A stretch of 64,000 bases of DNA from contig CAZSSM010000022.1 in NCBI GenBank assembly GCA_964609385.1, forward strand, positions 1 through 64,000. Direction: 5' to 3'. The DNA is from CAZSSM01 sp964609385. Lineage in GTDB: Bacteria > Planctomycetota > Planctomycetia > Isosphaerales > Isosphaeraceae. Shown here piece after piece: positions 36,786 through 48,797 of the stretch. The position numbers and the translations under genes are program-made. The notes below the pieces were generated by a model. The model ran no database searches. It was not told where the DNA came from and saw only the letters and a program-made list of their open reading frames with translations. Each line of letters opens with the position of its first letter. The first letter of the stretch is position 1.

Positions 36786-37206
36786 ATCGGCTCCTTTTGG
36801 CTAAGGTAGCAGAGGTATGTCGAGCCCGAAGTGAAGAACAATGCGGGCCGATCAGACACGATTGAAAAAAGCGATCGGGGATTTCGGCCGGTTACGGTAA
36901 ACTACAGTGGTGCCACGTCGGCTTTCTAGAGCGGGTGGGACGATCACCATTGGCGGGTGGCTCTCCATCCCTCGGGAGAACTGGGGTCGGACTTCGCTTT
37001 GCTCGAAGTCCGGGTTGTCCTACAATACGGTTGATATCCGCCCCCATCTCCCGATCGACGTAGGTGAGTTTTTTCGGACCACTGGCCCGCTTTCACTGCG
37101 CGCCGAGACGACCCCAGGCGGGTCTGTTCACGGCAGCCGTCTCGGGCCAAGCGTTGCTGTCCACTTCCTCCCTGAACGTCCATCGAGATCGAGGGCTCCG
37201 AGGCTC
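36786..37206. promoter_or_regulatory. Divergent promoter region between sulfatase and sdhC, with one -10 candidate
   Basis: These 421 bases separate two divergent genes and should hold both promoters. A plus-strand frame extends upstream of sdhC through this region to 36907, but it is not protein-like. A TACAAT hexamer at 37021-37026 is a good -10 candidate, with TTGCTC (36999-37004) 16 bases upstream as a weak -35 match. No operator or other element was identified. Confidence 0.3.
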
Positions 37207-38124
37207 ATGATCGCTTCTTCGATCGTCAAGAAGGCCGTCGTCGCCGTGACTGGTGCGTTGCTGTTCGCGTTCGTGATCGGCCACATGATCGGCAACCTAC
37301 AGATCTACCTGGGTCGCGAAACGATCAACAACTACGCAGAGTTCCTTCATGGATTGCCGGAACTCCTTTGGGTGGCGCGGTTCAGCCTATTGGCCCTGAT
37401 TGCGTTGCACATCGGGTTCACAATCTGGGTGGCTCGGGATAACAGCTCAGCGCGACCGTCGAAGTACCGCTACAACAAGACAGTCCGGGCCGGAGCCGGC
37501 TCGAAGTCGATGCTGCTTAGCGGCCTGGTCGTGCTCAGCTTTGTGGTCTATCACCTGCTTCACTTCACGGTTCAAGTGACCCACACCGAGTATCAAGAAC
37601 TCTACGAATACAAGCCCACTGGGGAGCCGGTCCGGCTGGTCCAGACGGATCCGGTCGACTCGGCCACCGAGTTTACGATGCCGATCGTCCCAGTAGCCTT
37701 GAGCGAGGCTGATTCGGATGGGACGACCAGTGAACCCACCACCGAGCCCGTGACTGAGACGACCCCCGAAGAGCTCGAGGAGGTCCAAACGCTTGAACGT
37801 GACTCGCTGCCCATTGAGGAGCGGCACGAATATCGCCGCGACGTCTACCAAATGGTGGTCGATGGGTTCAGCGTTCCCCTCGTCTCCGGGTTCTACATTC
37901 TGGCCAATGTGCTGCTGGGTCTGCACCTGAGTCATGGGGCCACCAGCATGTTCACGACGATCGGCCTGAACACGCCGAAGTACCGCAAGATCACTCAATG
38001 GATCGGCCCGATCGGCGCGGCCGTGATTGTGGCGGGCAACGTTTCGATCCCCTTGACAATCTTGCTAGATCACCACTTGCTCGGTGGCACGCTCTTCGAC
38101 GGATCGTTTATTTTGGCCGAGTGA
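37207..38124 (+). CDS. sdhC: Succinate dehydrogenase cytochrome b558 subunit with long acidic insert
   Basis: The 305-residue membrane anchor of complex II, of the single-subunit five-helix type (B. subtilis-like). Helices and heme-binding His residues appear in FAFVIGHMIGN (H26), ALIALHIGF (H68), VVYHLLHF (H116/H119) and LLGLHLSHG (H240/H243). Between helices 3 and 4, residues about 135-207 form an insert rich in Glu, Thr, Asp and Pro (TTSEPTTEPVTETTPEELEE), absent from standard family members of about 200-230 residues. The ATG at 37207 coincides with the family's normal N-terminus, and CGAGG lies just upstream. First gene of sdhCAB. Confidence 0.93.
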   Translation: MIASSIVKKAVVAVTGALLFAFVIGHMIGNLQIYLGRETINNYAEFLHGLPELLWVARFSLLALIALHIGFTIWVARDNSSARPSKYRYNKTVRAGAGSKSMLLSGLVVLSFVVYHLLHFTVQVTHTEYQELYEYKPTGEPVRLVQTDPVDSATEFTMPIVPVALSEADSDGTTSEPTTEPVTETTPEELEEVQTLERDSLPIEERHEYRRDVYQMVVDGFSVPLVSGFYILANVLLGLHLSHGATSMFTTIGLNTPKYRKITQWIGPIGAAVIVAGNVSIPLTILLDHHLLGGTLFDGSFILAE

Positions 38125-38234
38125 TGGCCAAGCGCGATTACCTGATTAGCAGAGGCGATCCGCTCAGAATTCGTATCCGTCTTGATCCACTTGGTCCAAT
38201 TCTCAACCCTTCGTCAACTCAGGAAACCCACGAC

Positions 38235-40163
38235 ATGCAAGTCCTCGACGAGAAGCTGGATGCCAAAACGCCCACCGGTCCGATCGACCAGAAGTGGACC
38301 AAGCACCGGAGCGAGCTGAAGCTGGTTGCGCCGAGCAACAAGCGTAAGTACACCGTGATCGTCGTCGGGACCGGCCTGGCCGGCGGTTCGGCGGCAGCGA
38401 CCCTGGCTGAGCAAGGCTACAACGTGCTGGCCTTTTGCTATCAAGACTCCCCGCGACGGGCACACAGCATCGCGGCTCAGGGTGGCATCAACGCCTGCAA
38501 GAACTATCAGAATGACGGAGACTCGGTCTACCGGTTCTTCTACGACACGATCAAGGGCGGCGACTTCCGGAGCCGCGAGTCGAACGTCTACCGGTTGACC
38601 GAACTAAGCATCAATATCATCGACCAGTGTGTGGCCCAAGGCGTGCCATTCGCCCGCGAGTACGGCGGCACGCTGGCCAACCGGTCCTTCGGCGGTGCGC
38701 AGGTTTCGCGGACCTTCTATGCTCGTGGTCAGACCGGCCAGCAGTTGTTGCTGGGCTGCTATCAGGCGATGGCTCGGCAAATCGAGGCCGGTCGGATCAA
38801 GATGTTCTCGCGGACTGAGATGCTTGACATCGTTATGGTCGACGGCCGCGCCGTGGGGATCGTTACGCGGAATCTGCTCACCGGCAAGATCGAGAAGTGG
38901 AGCGCTGACGCGGTCGTGATGGCCACCGGCGGCTACGGCAACGTTTTTTACCTCTCGACCAACGCCAAAGGGTGCAACGTCACCGCTGCTTATCGGGCCC
39001 ACAAAAAGGGGGCTCTGTTCTCGAACCCTTGCTACACCCAGATTCACCCGACCTGTATCCCGCCGCACGGCGAGCACCAGTCAAAGCTCACACTGATGAG
39101 CGAGTCCTTGCGCAACGATGGCCGGGTCTGGGTCTCCAAAACGCCCAACGACACCCGCTCGCCCGACCAGATCCCTGAGGGTGAGCGCGACTACTACCTG
39201 GAGAGGATGTACCCGTCTTTCGGCAACCTCGCCCCCCGCGACATTGCCAGCCGCGCCGCCAAGAAAGTCTGCGACGAGGGCCGCGGCGTAGGTCCGACCC
39301 GTGTCGGCGTCTACCTCGATTTCAGTGATTCGATCTCCCGGCTCGGCGTCGACACGATCCGCGCCCGATACGGCAACCTGTTTGACATTTATCAACGGAT
39401 TACCGGCGAAGATCCGTATAAAGTGCCAATGCGAATCTATCCGGCCTCGCACTACACCATGGGTGGGCTCTGGGTTGACTACAATCTGATGAGCACGATT
39501 CCGGGACTGTTCGTGATCGGCGAAGCCAACTTTGCTGACCACGGCGCCAATCGTCTCGGAGCGAGCGCGTTGCTCCAAGGGCTCGTCGACGGCTACTTTG
39601 TTCTGCCCTACACCATCTCCGACTTCTTTGCCCGCCACCCCAAACTTAACCTCGACGCCGACCACCCCGAATTCGACCAGGCCGAGGCCGATGTACTTGC
39701 CCGGGTCCGCGGCTTCATGAGCACTAACGGTCGACGCTCGCCCGATTCGTTCCACCGCGAGCTGGGCAAGGTCGTTTGGGATAAGTGCGGCATGAGCCGT
39801 GACGCCCAAGGGCTTCAAGAAGCCCTAGAGAAGATCCCTCAGATCCGTCAGGAGTTCCGCGAAAACCTCAAGGTTGTCGGCAACGATCAGGATCTGAATA
39901 TGACGCTGGAGCAGGCTGGTCGAGTCGCCGACTTCATTGACTTGGCCGAACTGATGTGCCGCGATGCCCTGGTCCGAGACGAGTCCTGTGGCGCTCACTT
40001 CCGCGAGGAACACCAGACGCCCGACGGTGAGGCTATGCGGAACGATAACGATTATCTGTATGTCTCGAACTGGCGTTTCAACGGCGACGATCAGGAACAC
40101 GACCTGATCAAGGAGCCGATCGTCTACGAGCACGTTCAGCCGGTTCAACGCAGCTACAAGTGA
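38235..40163 (+). CDS. sdhA: Succinate dehydrogenase flavoprotein subunit
   Basis: The 642-residue FAD subunit that oxidises succinate to fumarate on the inner face of the membrane. The Rossmann motif is VIVVGTGLAGGSAAATLAE. The covalent FAD attachment His lies in RRAHSIAAQGGINACKNYQN. The substrate-binding residues lie around IHPTCIPPHGEH, and DPYKVPMRIYPASHYTMGGL and GEANFADHGANRLGASALLQ complete the site. The ATG at 38235 fits the family length; an ATG overlapping the sdhC stop codon (38124) would add 37 residues of unlikely sequence, although the TGATG overlap makes translational coupling possible. It resembles the Bacillus/epsilon-type SdhA rather than the E. coli type. Confidence 0.95.
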   Translation: MQVLDEKLDAKTPTGPIDQKWTKHRSELKLVAPSNKRKYTVIVVGTGLAGGSAAATLAEQGYNVLAFCYQDSPRRAHSIAAQGGINACKNYQNDGDSVYRFFYDTIKGGDFRSRESNVYRLTELSINIIDQCVAQGVPFAREYGGTLANRSFGGAQVSRTFYARGQTGQQLLLGCYQAMARQIEAGRIKMFSRTEMLDIVMVDGRAVGIVTRNLLTGKIEKWSADAVVMATGGYGNVFYLSTNAKGCNVTAAYRAHKKGALFSNPCYTQIHPTCIPPHGEHQSKLTLMSESLRNDGRVWVSKTPNDTRSPDQIPEGERDYYLERMYPSFGNLAPRDIASRAAKKVCDEGRGVGPTRVGVYLDFSDSISRLGVDTIRARYGNLFDIYQRITGEDPYKVPMRIYPASHYTMGGLWVDYNLMSTIPGLFVIGEANFADHGANRLGASALLQGLVDGYFVLPYTISDFFARHPKLNLDADHPEFDQAEADVLARVRGFMSTNGRRSPDSFHRELGKVVWDKCGMSRDAQGLQEALEKIPQIRQEFRENLKVVGNDQDLNMTLEQAGRVADFIDLAELMCRDALVRDESCGAHFREEHQTPDGEAMRNDNDYLYVSNWRFNGDDQEHDLIKEPIVYEHVQPVQRSYK

Positions 40164-40171
40164 GGTCGATC

Positions 40172-40225
40172 CCCTCGCCCCGTCGACCCGCGCTCAGAGA
40201 GGCCCGGTCGATGGGACGTCGAGGG
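40172..40225 (+). repeat. sdhA-sdhB intercistronic hairpin
   Basis: CCCGTCGACC (40179-40188) pairs with GGTCGATGGG (40206-40215), with one G-U pair, around a 17-base loop. CCCTCG (40172-40177) continues the stem with CGAGGG (40220-40225) after an asymmetric bulge. It lies directly after the sdhA stop codon. No T-run follows, so mRNA protection or processing within the operon is likelier than full termination. Confidence 0.5.
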
Positions 40226-40311
40226 CTCCGGCATCACAGCAGGTTTTCAATGAATCGCAAACGATTCCAAACCAATCCGTCCCACGAGACCCCTCAGCAA
40301 CGGAACCGATC

Positions 40312-41055
40312 ATGAACTTCACCCTGCATGTCTGGCGGCAGAAGAGCCCTGAGGACCCTGGTCGGATGGAGGTCTATCCGGCCGAGAACATCAGCCCGGA
40401 CACCTCGTTCCTGGAGATGCTCGACCTTGTTAACGAGCAATTGATCGAGCGCGGTGAGGAGCCGATCCATTTCGATCATGACTGCCGTGAAGGGATTTGC
40501 GGTATGTGCTCGCTGGTCATCAACGGCGTGCCGCATGGTCCCGAGCAGACGACCACCTGCCAGCTCCACATGCGGAGCTTTTCCGATGGAGACGAGATCT
40601 ACATCGAGCCCTGGCGTGCACGGCCCTTCCCAGTAATCAAGGACCTGGTTGTTGACCGGACCGCCTTCGACGCGATCATCGAGGCCGGCGGCTACGTTGC
40701 GGTCAACACGGGCTCGGCGCCTGAAGCCAACGCGATCCCGGTCCGCAAGGAAGACGCTGACGCCTCCTTTGAGAGCGCCATGTGCATTGGCTGCGGCGCC
40801 TGCGTCGCGGCCTGCCCTAATGCCTCGGCCATGCTCTTCACCTCGGCCAAGGTGGCCCACCTCGCACGGCTGCCCCAAGGCAAGGTCGAACGCCGACGAC
40901 GCGTCGCGAACATGGTCGAGGCGATGGACGATGCCGGATTCGGTAACTGTCGGAACTACGGCGAGTGCGAGGCGGTCTGCCCCAAGGAAATCTCCTTGGA
41001 CAACATCGCCTTGATGAACCGCGAGTACCTCGGCGCCGCCCTGGCGGGCTCCTGA
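40312..41055 (+). CDS. sdhB: Succinate dehydrogenase iron-sulfur subunit
   Basis: The 247-residue electron-transfer subunit of complex II. The plant-type [2Fe-2S] site is CREGICGMC with a fourth Cys in TTTCQLHM. The ferredoxin-like half has CIGCGACVAACP for the [4Fe-4S] cluster. A third cluster is served by the CRNYGECEAVCPKEI segment. The first residues NFTLHVWRQKSPEDPG are typical of the type paired with b558 anchors. It is third in sdhCAB, 148 bases after sdhA with a hairpin in between, so its expression may be set separately from the first two genes. Confidence 0.96.
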   Translation: MNFTLHVWRQKSPEDPGRMEVYPAENISPDTSFLEMLDLVNEQLIERGEEPIHFDHDCREGICGMCSLVINGVPHGPEQTTTCQLHMRSFSDGDEIYIEPWRARPFPVIKDLVVDRTAFDAIIEAGGYVAVNTGSAPEANAIPVRKEDADASFESAMCIGCGACVAACPNASAMLFTSAKVAHLARLPQGKVERRRRVANMVEAMDDAGFGNCRNYGECEAVCPKEISLDNIALMNREYLGAALAGS

Positions 41056-41347
41056 GCCGTCTCTTATCAATCGTGTTATTCTTTTGGGAGCGGGTCTGGA
41101 CTCCTGGCCCGCCCCCTAAGCAGCTCGATTCGGCAGTCGAAGTTCTCTGGTCAGGACTCCGAGAGGCGGTTTATCGTATGGCATCCCTCGGCGGGAAGCG
41201 GTGCGGACAGGGTCCCACCAAATCACTGATGCCGGCTTGGTCCATCTTAAGACCGATCCCCGACACAGTTAACCACCGAGTCGTTTGCCGACCACCACGG
41301 AGGTGGTCCCGACCCATTGAGACCGCCAGAACAGAGCGACGCGACCC

Positions 41348-41917
41348 ATGGCCCAGATCAAGGCGAACGATATCCGACGTGGCATGGTCGTGACGATCGA
41401 CAACATCAATTTCGTCGTCGTCGACTTCGCCCACCATACGCCCGGTAACCTCCGCGCGATGGTCCAGACCAAGCTCAAAAACCTGAATACCGGGACCATC
41501 ATCGACAAGCGGCTCCGCTCGGTCGACCAGATCGAAACGCCATTCGTGGACCGTAAAGACTACGAATACCTTTACAGCAGTGGTGACGAACACGTCTTCA
41601 TGGACGTCGAGACCTTCGATCAGATCGAATTTCCCCCCGATATTATCGGCACCGCGATGGACTACCTGTTGCCGAACACGAAGGTGACGGTCATGTTCAT
41701 TGACGACAAGCCGGTCTCGATCGATGTGCCGACCACCGTCGAGTTGCGGGTCACCGAGACCCCGCCGTCGATCAAAGGGGCCACCGCGACCAACCAATAT
41801 AAGGAGGCCACCCTGGAGACCGGCCTCCGCGTCATGGTCCCCCCGTTCATCGGCCCTGACGAGACGATCCGGATCGATACGCGAACCGGTGAGTACGTCG
41901 AGCGTGTCAAGAACTGA
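41348..41917 (+). CDS. efp: Elongation factor P with Asn at the loop-tip position
   Basis: A 189-residue EF-P, which binds the ribosome between the P and E sites and rescues stalling at proline stretches. The three-domain pattern is complete: N-terminal KOW-like domain (IKANDIRRGMVVTIDNINFV), middle OB domain (YLYSSGDEHVFMDVETFDQ), C-terminal OB domain (SIKGATATNQYKEATLETGL). The tip of domain I, normally PGK with a modified Lys34 or Arg32, reads HHTPGNLRA, so residue 34 is Asn. No EpmA/EpmB, EarP or YmfI-like modification gene is seen nearby. A YeiP/EfpL-like paralogue is an alternative, but the loop sequence differs from that type too. Confidence 0.92.
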   Translation: MAQIKANDIRRGMVVTIDNINFVVVDFAHHTPGNLRAMVQTKLKNLNTGTIIDKRLRSVDQIETPFVDRKDYEYLYSSGDEHVFMDVETFDQIEFPPDIIGTAMDYLLPNTKVTVMFIDDKPVSIDVPTTVELRVTETPPSIKGATATNQYKEATLETGLRVMVPPFIGPDETIRIDTRTGEYVERVKN

Positions 41918-42072
41918 TCCGGGGAAGGGTTGATTCAGATCAGTACCCCGATCCCTCCCCTTCCCTCAGTCCAGTCGTGCTGGGGTGAACCCGATGCGCC
42001 GATTGGTCCTCGACATCGATCGCTAATCCCGATGCGGGCCGGCCGCCCCGTTGACGTCTAGGGTCGGTCGGC

Positions 42073-45747
<3,675 letters not shown>

Positions 45748-45776
45748 ATCCAATAACCTTGATTTGTCCATACCCA

Positions 45777-45817
45777 ACTCGGGCGGAATCGTACATGAAG
45801 AACGATTTCGCCCGAGT
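45777..45817. terminator. Strong bidirectional terminator between ileS and the oxidoreductase gene
   Basis: A 16-bp stem with one G-U pair: ACTCGGGCGGAATCGT (45777-45792) and ACGATTTCGCCCGAGT (45802-45817), loop of nine bases. It lies between the convergent ends of ileS and the Gfo/Idh gene. A GTGGTTTTC tract follows on the plus strand, so termination of ileS is the most evident role; it can serve both strands. Confidence 0.8.
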
Positions 45818-45866
45818 GTGGTTTTCAGATCGAACGATTCGATTTCGCGAATGATTGTGTTCAGCG

Positions 45867-47327
45867 TCAGACGTAATTCGGCGTCGGAACTTCAAATCCG
45901 GGATTGTTGAGGTCTTTCAACAAGGCATTGGCCGCCGCAGCGTGCTCGCCGACGTGCGATTCGGTGTTGGGATCGAACGTTAGCCAGGGGCCGACGACGT
46001 ACTCTTCCCCATCTTCCGGGATCCCGACACCGTTGCTCATGACCTGATGGAACTTCAGGAAGTGCTCAGCCGCTTCCCGATTATCGCCGAACGAGACTGC
46101 TCTCGAGTTGAACGGAACGCGCTCGCCCAGACGATACGAGTTGTTGATCAGGTGCCCCATCACACAACCATAGTGGGCTTCCAACGCGTTACCGTTGGCC
46201 ATTGAGGGGTCGCCGGCACGGACCGCTGCGATGAAGCTTCCCCAATTACCGCCGGGTGTGATGTTCCCAGGATCCACGCGGAGTGGTTCGGGATCTGTAC
46301 CGGGTCGGTGGATCGTATAATTGCCTTCGCCAGTGATCTTGCTGCCGTCTTCCAGGTAGTACTCATTGTAGACTTGGCGTTTGTACCCGTCGTAGTCAAC
46401 GTTCCGAACGTTGAAGAAGACCGATTGGCCATTGGGATACTCGGCGATGCCGAACATCGAGTTCGGGGTCTCTCCTTGGTCGTTCCATCGGAAGCGTCCG
46501 CCGATCGCCATGACACGCGTCGGATGCGTTTGGTCGTCGTCGATCGCCCAACGCGCGACGTCCAGTTGGTGCGTCCCCTGATTGTTTAGGTCGCCGTTGC
46601 CGGTCTTCCAGAACCAATGCCAGTCGTAGTGTACGTAGTTGGCATGGTATTGATCGATTACGGCGGGACCTTTCCAGAGATCCCAATCGAGGTGACGGGG
46701 GGGCGCTCCGGGGCTCTCCATCCCGATACTGTTGCGGGGCTTGCAGCAGTATCCGTAGGCAATCTTCAGGCGTGGTAGTTTGCCGGACTTGAGCGATTGG
46801 TGAAGGCCGGCGATCCCGGCGTTGCTCCGACGCTGCGTGCCGTGTTGGATGACGACCCCGTACTTTTCTTGCGCTTGGACGGCCACGCGGCCTTCAACCA
46901 CATCATGACTCATCGGCTTTTCGACATAGACGTGCTTGCCGGCCTGGGCCGCCCAGATCGTCATCAGGGCGTGCCAGTGGTTCGGAGTCGCGATCGAGAT
47001 GGCATCAAGGTTCTTATCTTCGAGCGCCCTACGAACGTCGGCAAACCCGACGGCCTTCGGTAGATCCGCCTTGCGACGGGCCAGGACTTTCTCGTCGGGA
47101 TCAATAAGCGCGACGATCTCCACGTTCTTCTGATCCGACCAGCCATTGATGTGGCTCTTGCCGCGGCCGTTTAACCCAGCGACCGCGATGCGTACCCGAT
47201 CATTGGCCCCGAGAATGTTTCCCGATGCCTGAGTCCCCGAGATCGCAAACGTCGATCCGATGGCCAGGGTCGACGACCGTTTCAAGAATTCGCGTCGCGT
47301 CTTGCGTGGCGACTGCTCAACTGACAT
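45867..47327 (-). CDS. Tat-exported Gfo/Idh/MocA-family oxidoreductase
   Basis: A 486-residue NAD(P)-dependent oxidoreductase. The twin-arginine signal (KTRREFLKRSSTLAIGS) at the N-terminus indicates export in folded form with cofactor. The Rossmann fold reads RIAVAGLNGRGKSHINGW; the catalytic Lys lies in HVYVEKPMSHDVVEG. The substrate domain carries HYDWHWFWKTGNGDLNNQG, where His and Asp residues act in proton transfer, and TRVMAIGGRFRWNDQGETPN, typical of the planctomycete/Bacteroidetes subgroup linked to sugar conversion. The substrate is unknown. It converges with ileS across a strong terminator and has a long 5' region of nearly 400 bases. Confidence 0.92.
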   Translation of the reverse strand: MSVEQSPRKTRREFLKRSSTLAIGSTFAISGTQASGNILGANDRVRIAVAGLNGRGKSHINGWSDQKNVEIVALIDPDEKVLARRKADLPKAVGFADVRRALEDKNLDAISIATPNHWHALMTIWAAQAGKHVYVEKPMSHDVVEGRVAVQAQEKYGVVIQHGTQRRSNAGIAGLHQSLKSGKLPRLKIAYGYCCKPRNSIGMESPGAPPRHLDWDLWKGPAVIDQYHANYVHYDWHWFWKTGNGDLNNQGTHQLDVARWAIDDDQTHPTRVMAIGGRFRWNDQGETPNSMFGIAEYPNGQSVFFNVRNVDYDGYKRQVYNEYYLEDGSKITGEGNYTIHRPGTDPEPLRVDPGNITPGGNWGSFIAAVRAGDPSMANGNALEAHYGCVMGHLINNSYRLGERVPFNSRAVSFGDNREAAEHFLKFHQVMSNGVGIPEDGEEYVVGPWLTFDPNTESHVGEHAAAANALLKDLNNPGFEVPTPNYV

Positions 47328-47725
47328 GGCGGATTCCTTGCTCGGAGTGGGGAAGGGAGATCCTCAAGGCCGGTGTGGCCGCCATCTGTTAATCGCCTGC
47401 CGATCGGCCTGGCTCGTCGAACCGCCGTGAGGTCCCTCAAGGTGGCCGGCCAGCCGGATTGTCTAGCATGCCGTTAACCGTTTGATCATGGTTCTCATCC
47501 TGATCGTTGATCGTTCGCATTGCAACAACCAAGCTCAACGGTTCCAGAAATCTGTCAACTTAAGCCGGCTCGAGGTCCATCGGAGAAGGGATATTCGATA
47601 TATGGACAGATGTACACTAGTCGACGAAGTCGCCTGGAAAAAGCCGGACGGTCATCGCACACTAAATCTAAATCCAGTGATAGAGCCTTGAGCTGCTTGC
47701 AAGTGCTTTGGGGGGGCTGGTTTTC
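47328..47725. other. Divergent intergenic region, no gene seen
   Basis: These 398 bases separate the oxidoreductase gene (minus) from the HD phosphohydrolase gene (plus). No coding frame is convincing. An AT-rich patch around 47590-47620 (TATTCGATATATGGAC) is the best candidate for a promoter of the HD gene, but no clear -35/-10 pair was fixed. Confidence 0.4.
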
Positions 47726-48622
47726 GTGCAATGGGTCGACCGTGTCTACGGCTGGGTGACGATCGAGGATCCGCGGATCCTAGAATTGGTCGCGTGTCCG
47801 ACGTTTGATCGACTCCGACGTGTCCGTCAGGCAGGACCTTCGGCGTACGCCTTCCCATTCAAGGACGTCACCCGACACGAGCATAGCCTCGGGGTCTATC
47901 TCCTCCTGAGGCGATTGGGCGCTCCCTGGTCCGAACAAGTGGCTGGCCTTCTGCACGATATCTCACACACCGCATTCTCGCATGCCGTCGACTTCGTCTT
48001 CGACAGCGACGAGCAGGCGCTTCATGAGGAGTTGAAGCACCTCTTCCTCGAGCGGGAGGATCTGGCCCGTGCTTTGGAGAGGATCGGTCTGGACCCGTTC
48101 GACTTCTATGACGATGGCCGCTACCCGCTTCTGGAACAGCCCTTGCCCAGGCTCTGTGCGGACCGGATCGACTATTTCCTCCGCGACAGCCTGACATGTG
48201 GAGTGATCACGCCAGCCTTTGCTCAGCGGGTCTTGGAGGACCTCCGCGTCGTCGATGGGGTCATTGCCTTCCAGTCACCCGGAGTGGCCCACCAGGCCGT
48301 GGCCGCCTACGAGGAGATGAATCGCGACTGGTGGGCCAGCGACATCGAGGCGTTCATCTACAATGAGTTTGCCGACGTGATCCGCGAAGGTTTCCGCCTC
48401 GGCGCACTGACCACCGACGACCTCTTGGAGGACGAGCCTCACGTCCTAGCCCAGCTCCAAGCGGCTGGCAGCCGGTTTATCGAGGCCAAGCTAGAGGCGA
48501 TCTTCCACTTCGATCCAGCACGGGTCCCGGGTTATCAACCACGGGTCGTTCCCAAGCAGCGATGGATCGATCCACCGATCGTTGATGCGGGTCAGGTTCG
48601 TCCCTTCTCAGAGGTCTCCTGA
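47726..48622 (+). CDS. HD-superfamily phosphohydrolase
   Basis: A 298-residue metal-dependent HD-domain phosphohydrolase. The first metal His lies in KDVTRHEHSLGVYLLLRRL and the HD pair in VAGLLHDISHTAFSHAVDFV; a later Asp is in LPRLCADRIDYFLRD, typical of the dGTPase-like/YdhJ group. The nucleotide substrate is not predictable. The GTG at 47726, nine bases after a G-run (47710-47716), is preferred; a TTG six codons earlier lies inside that G-run. It converges with the propeller-protein gene. Confidence 0.87.
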   Translation: MQWVDRVYGWVTIEDPRILELVACPTFDRLRRVRQAGPSAYAFPFKDVTRHEHSLGVYLLLRRLGAPWSEQVAGLLHDISHTAFSHAVDFVFDSDEQALHEELKHLFLEREDLARALERIGLDPFDFYDDGRYPLLEQPLPRLCADRIDYFLRDSLTCGVITPAFAQRVLEDLRVVDGVIAFQSPGVAHQAVAAYEEMNRDWWASDIEAFIYNEFADVIREGFRLGALTTDDLLEDEPHVLAQLQAAGSRFIEAKLEAIFHFDPARVPGYQPRVVPKQRWIDPPIVDAGQVRPFSEVS

Positions 48623-48637
48623 TCCCGAACGTCGAAT

Positions 48638-48711
48638 GATCGGCAGCCACGGCTCCGACGTCTGGGACGCGACGTGAGAGGACTCCTACCGGTGCGTCGG
48701 CTGCCATGATC
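48638..48711. terminator. Inverted repeat between convergent genes
   Basis: GATC-GGCAGCC (48638-48648) pairs with GGCTGCC-AT-GATC (48699-48711); the pairing is perfect but for an AT bulge. The 50-base loop has a further ACGT/ACGT pairing. The position between the converging HD and propeller genes suggests a two-way terminator or 3'-end stabiliser. Confidence 0.4.
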
Positions 48712-48797
48712 CCTCGACCTATCCCCAGGCATCGACGATCGATTCATCGATGAAATGTGGGTCGCTTTCGAGTAGTTCGATCAGCAAGGAACGGTTC

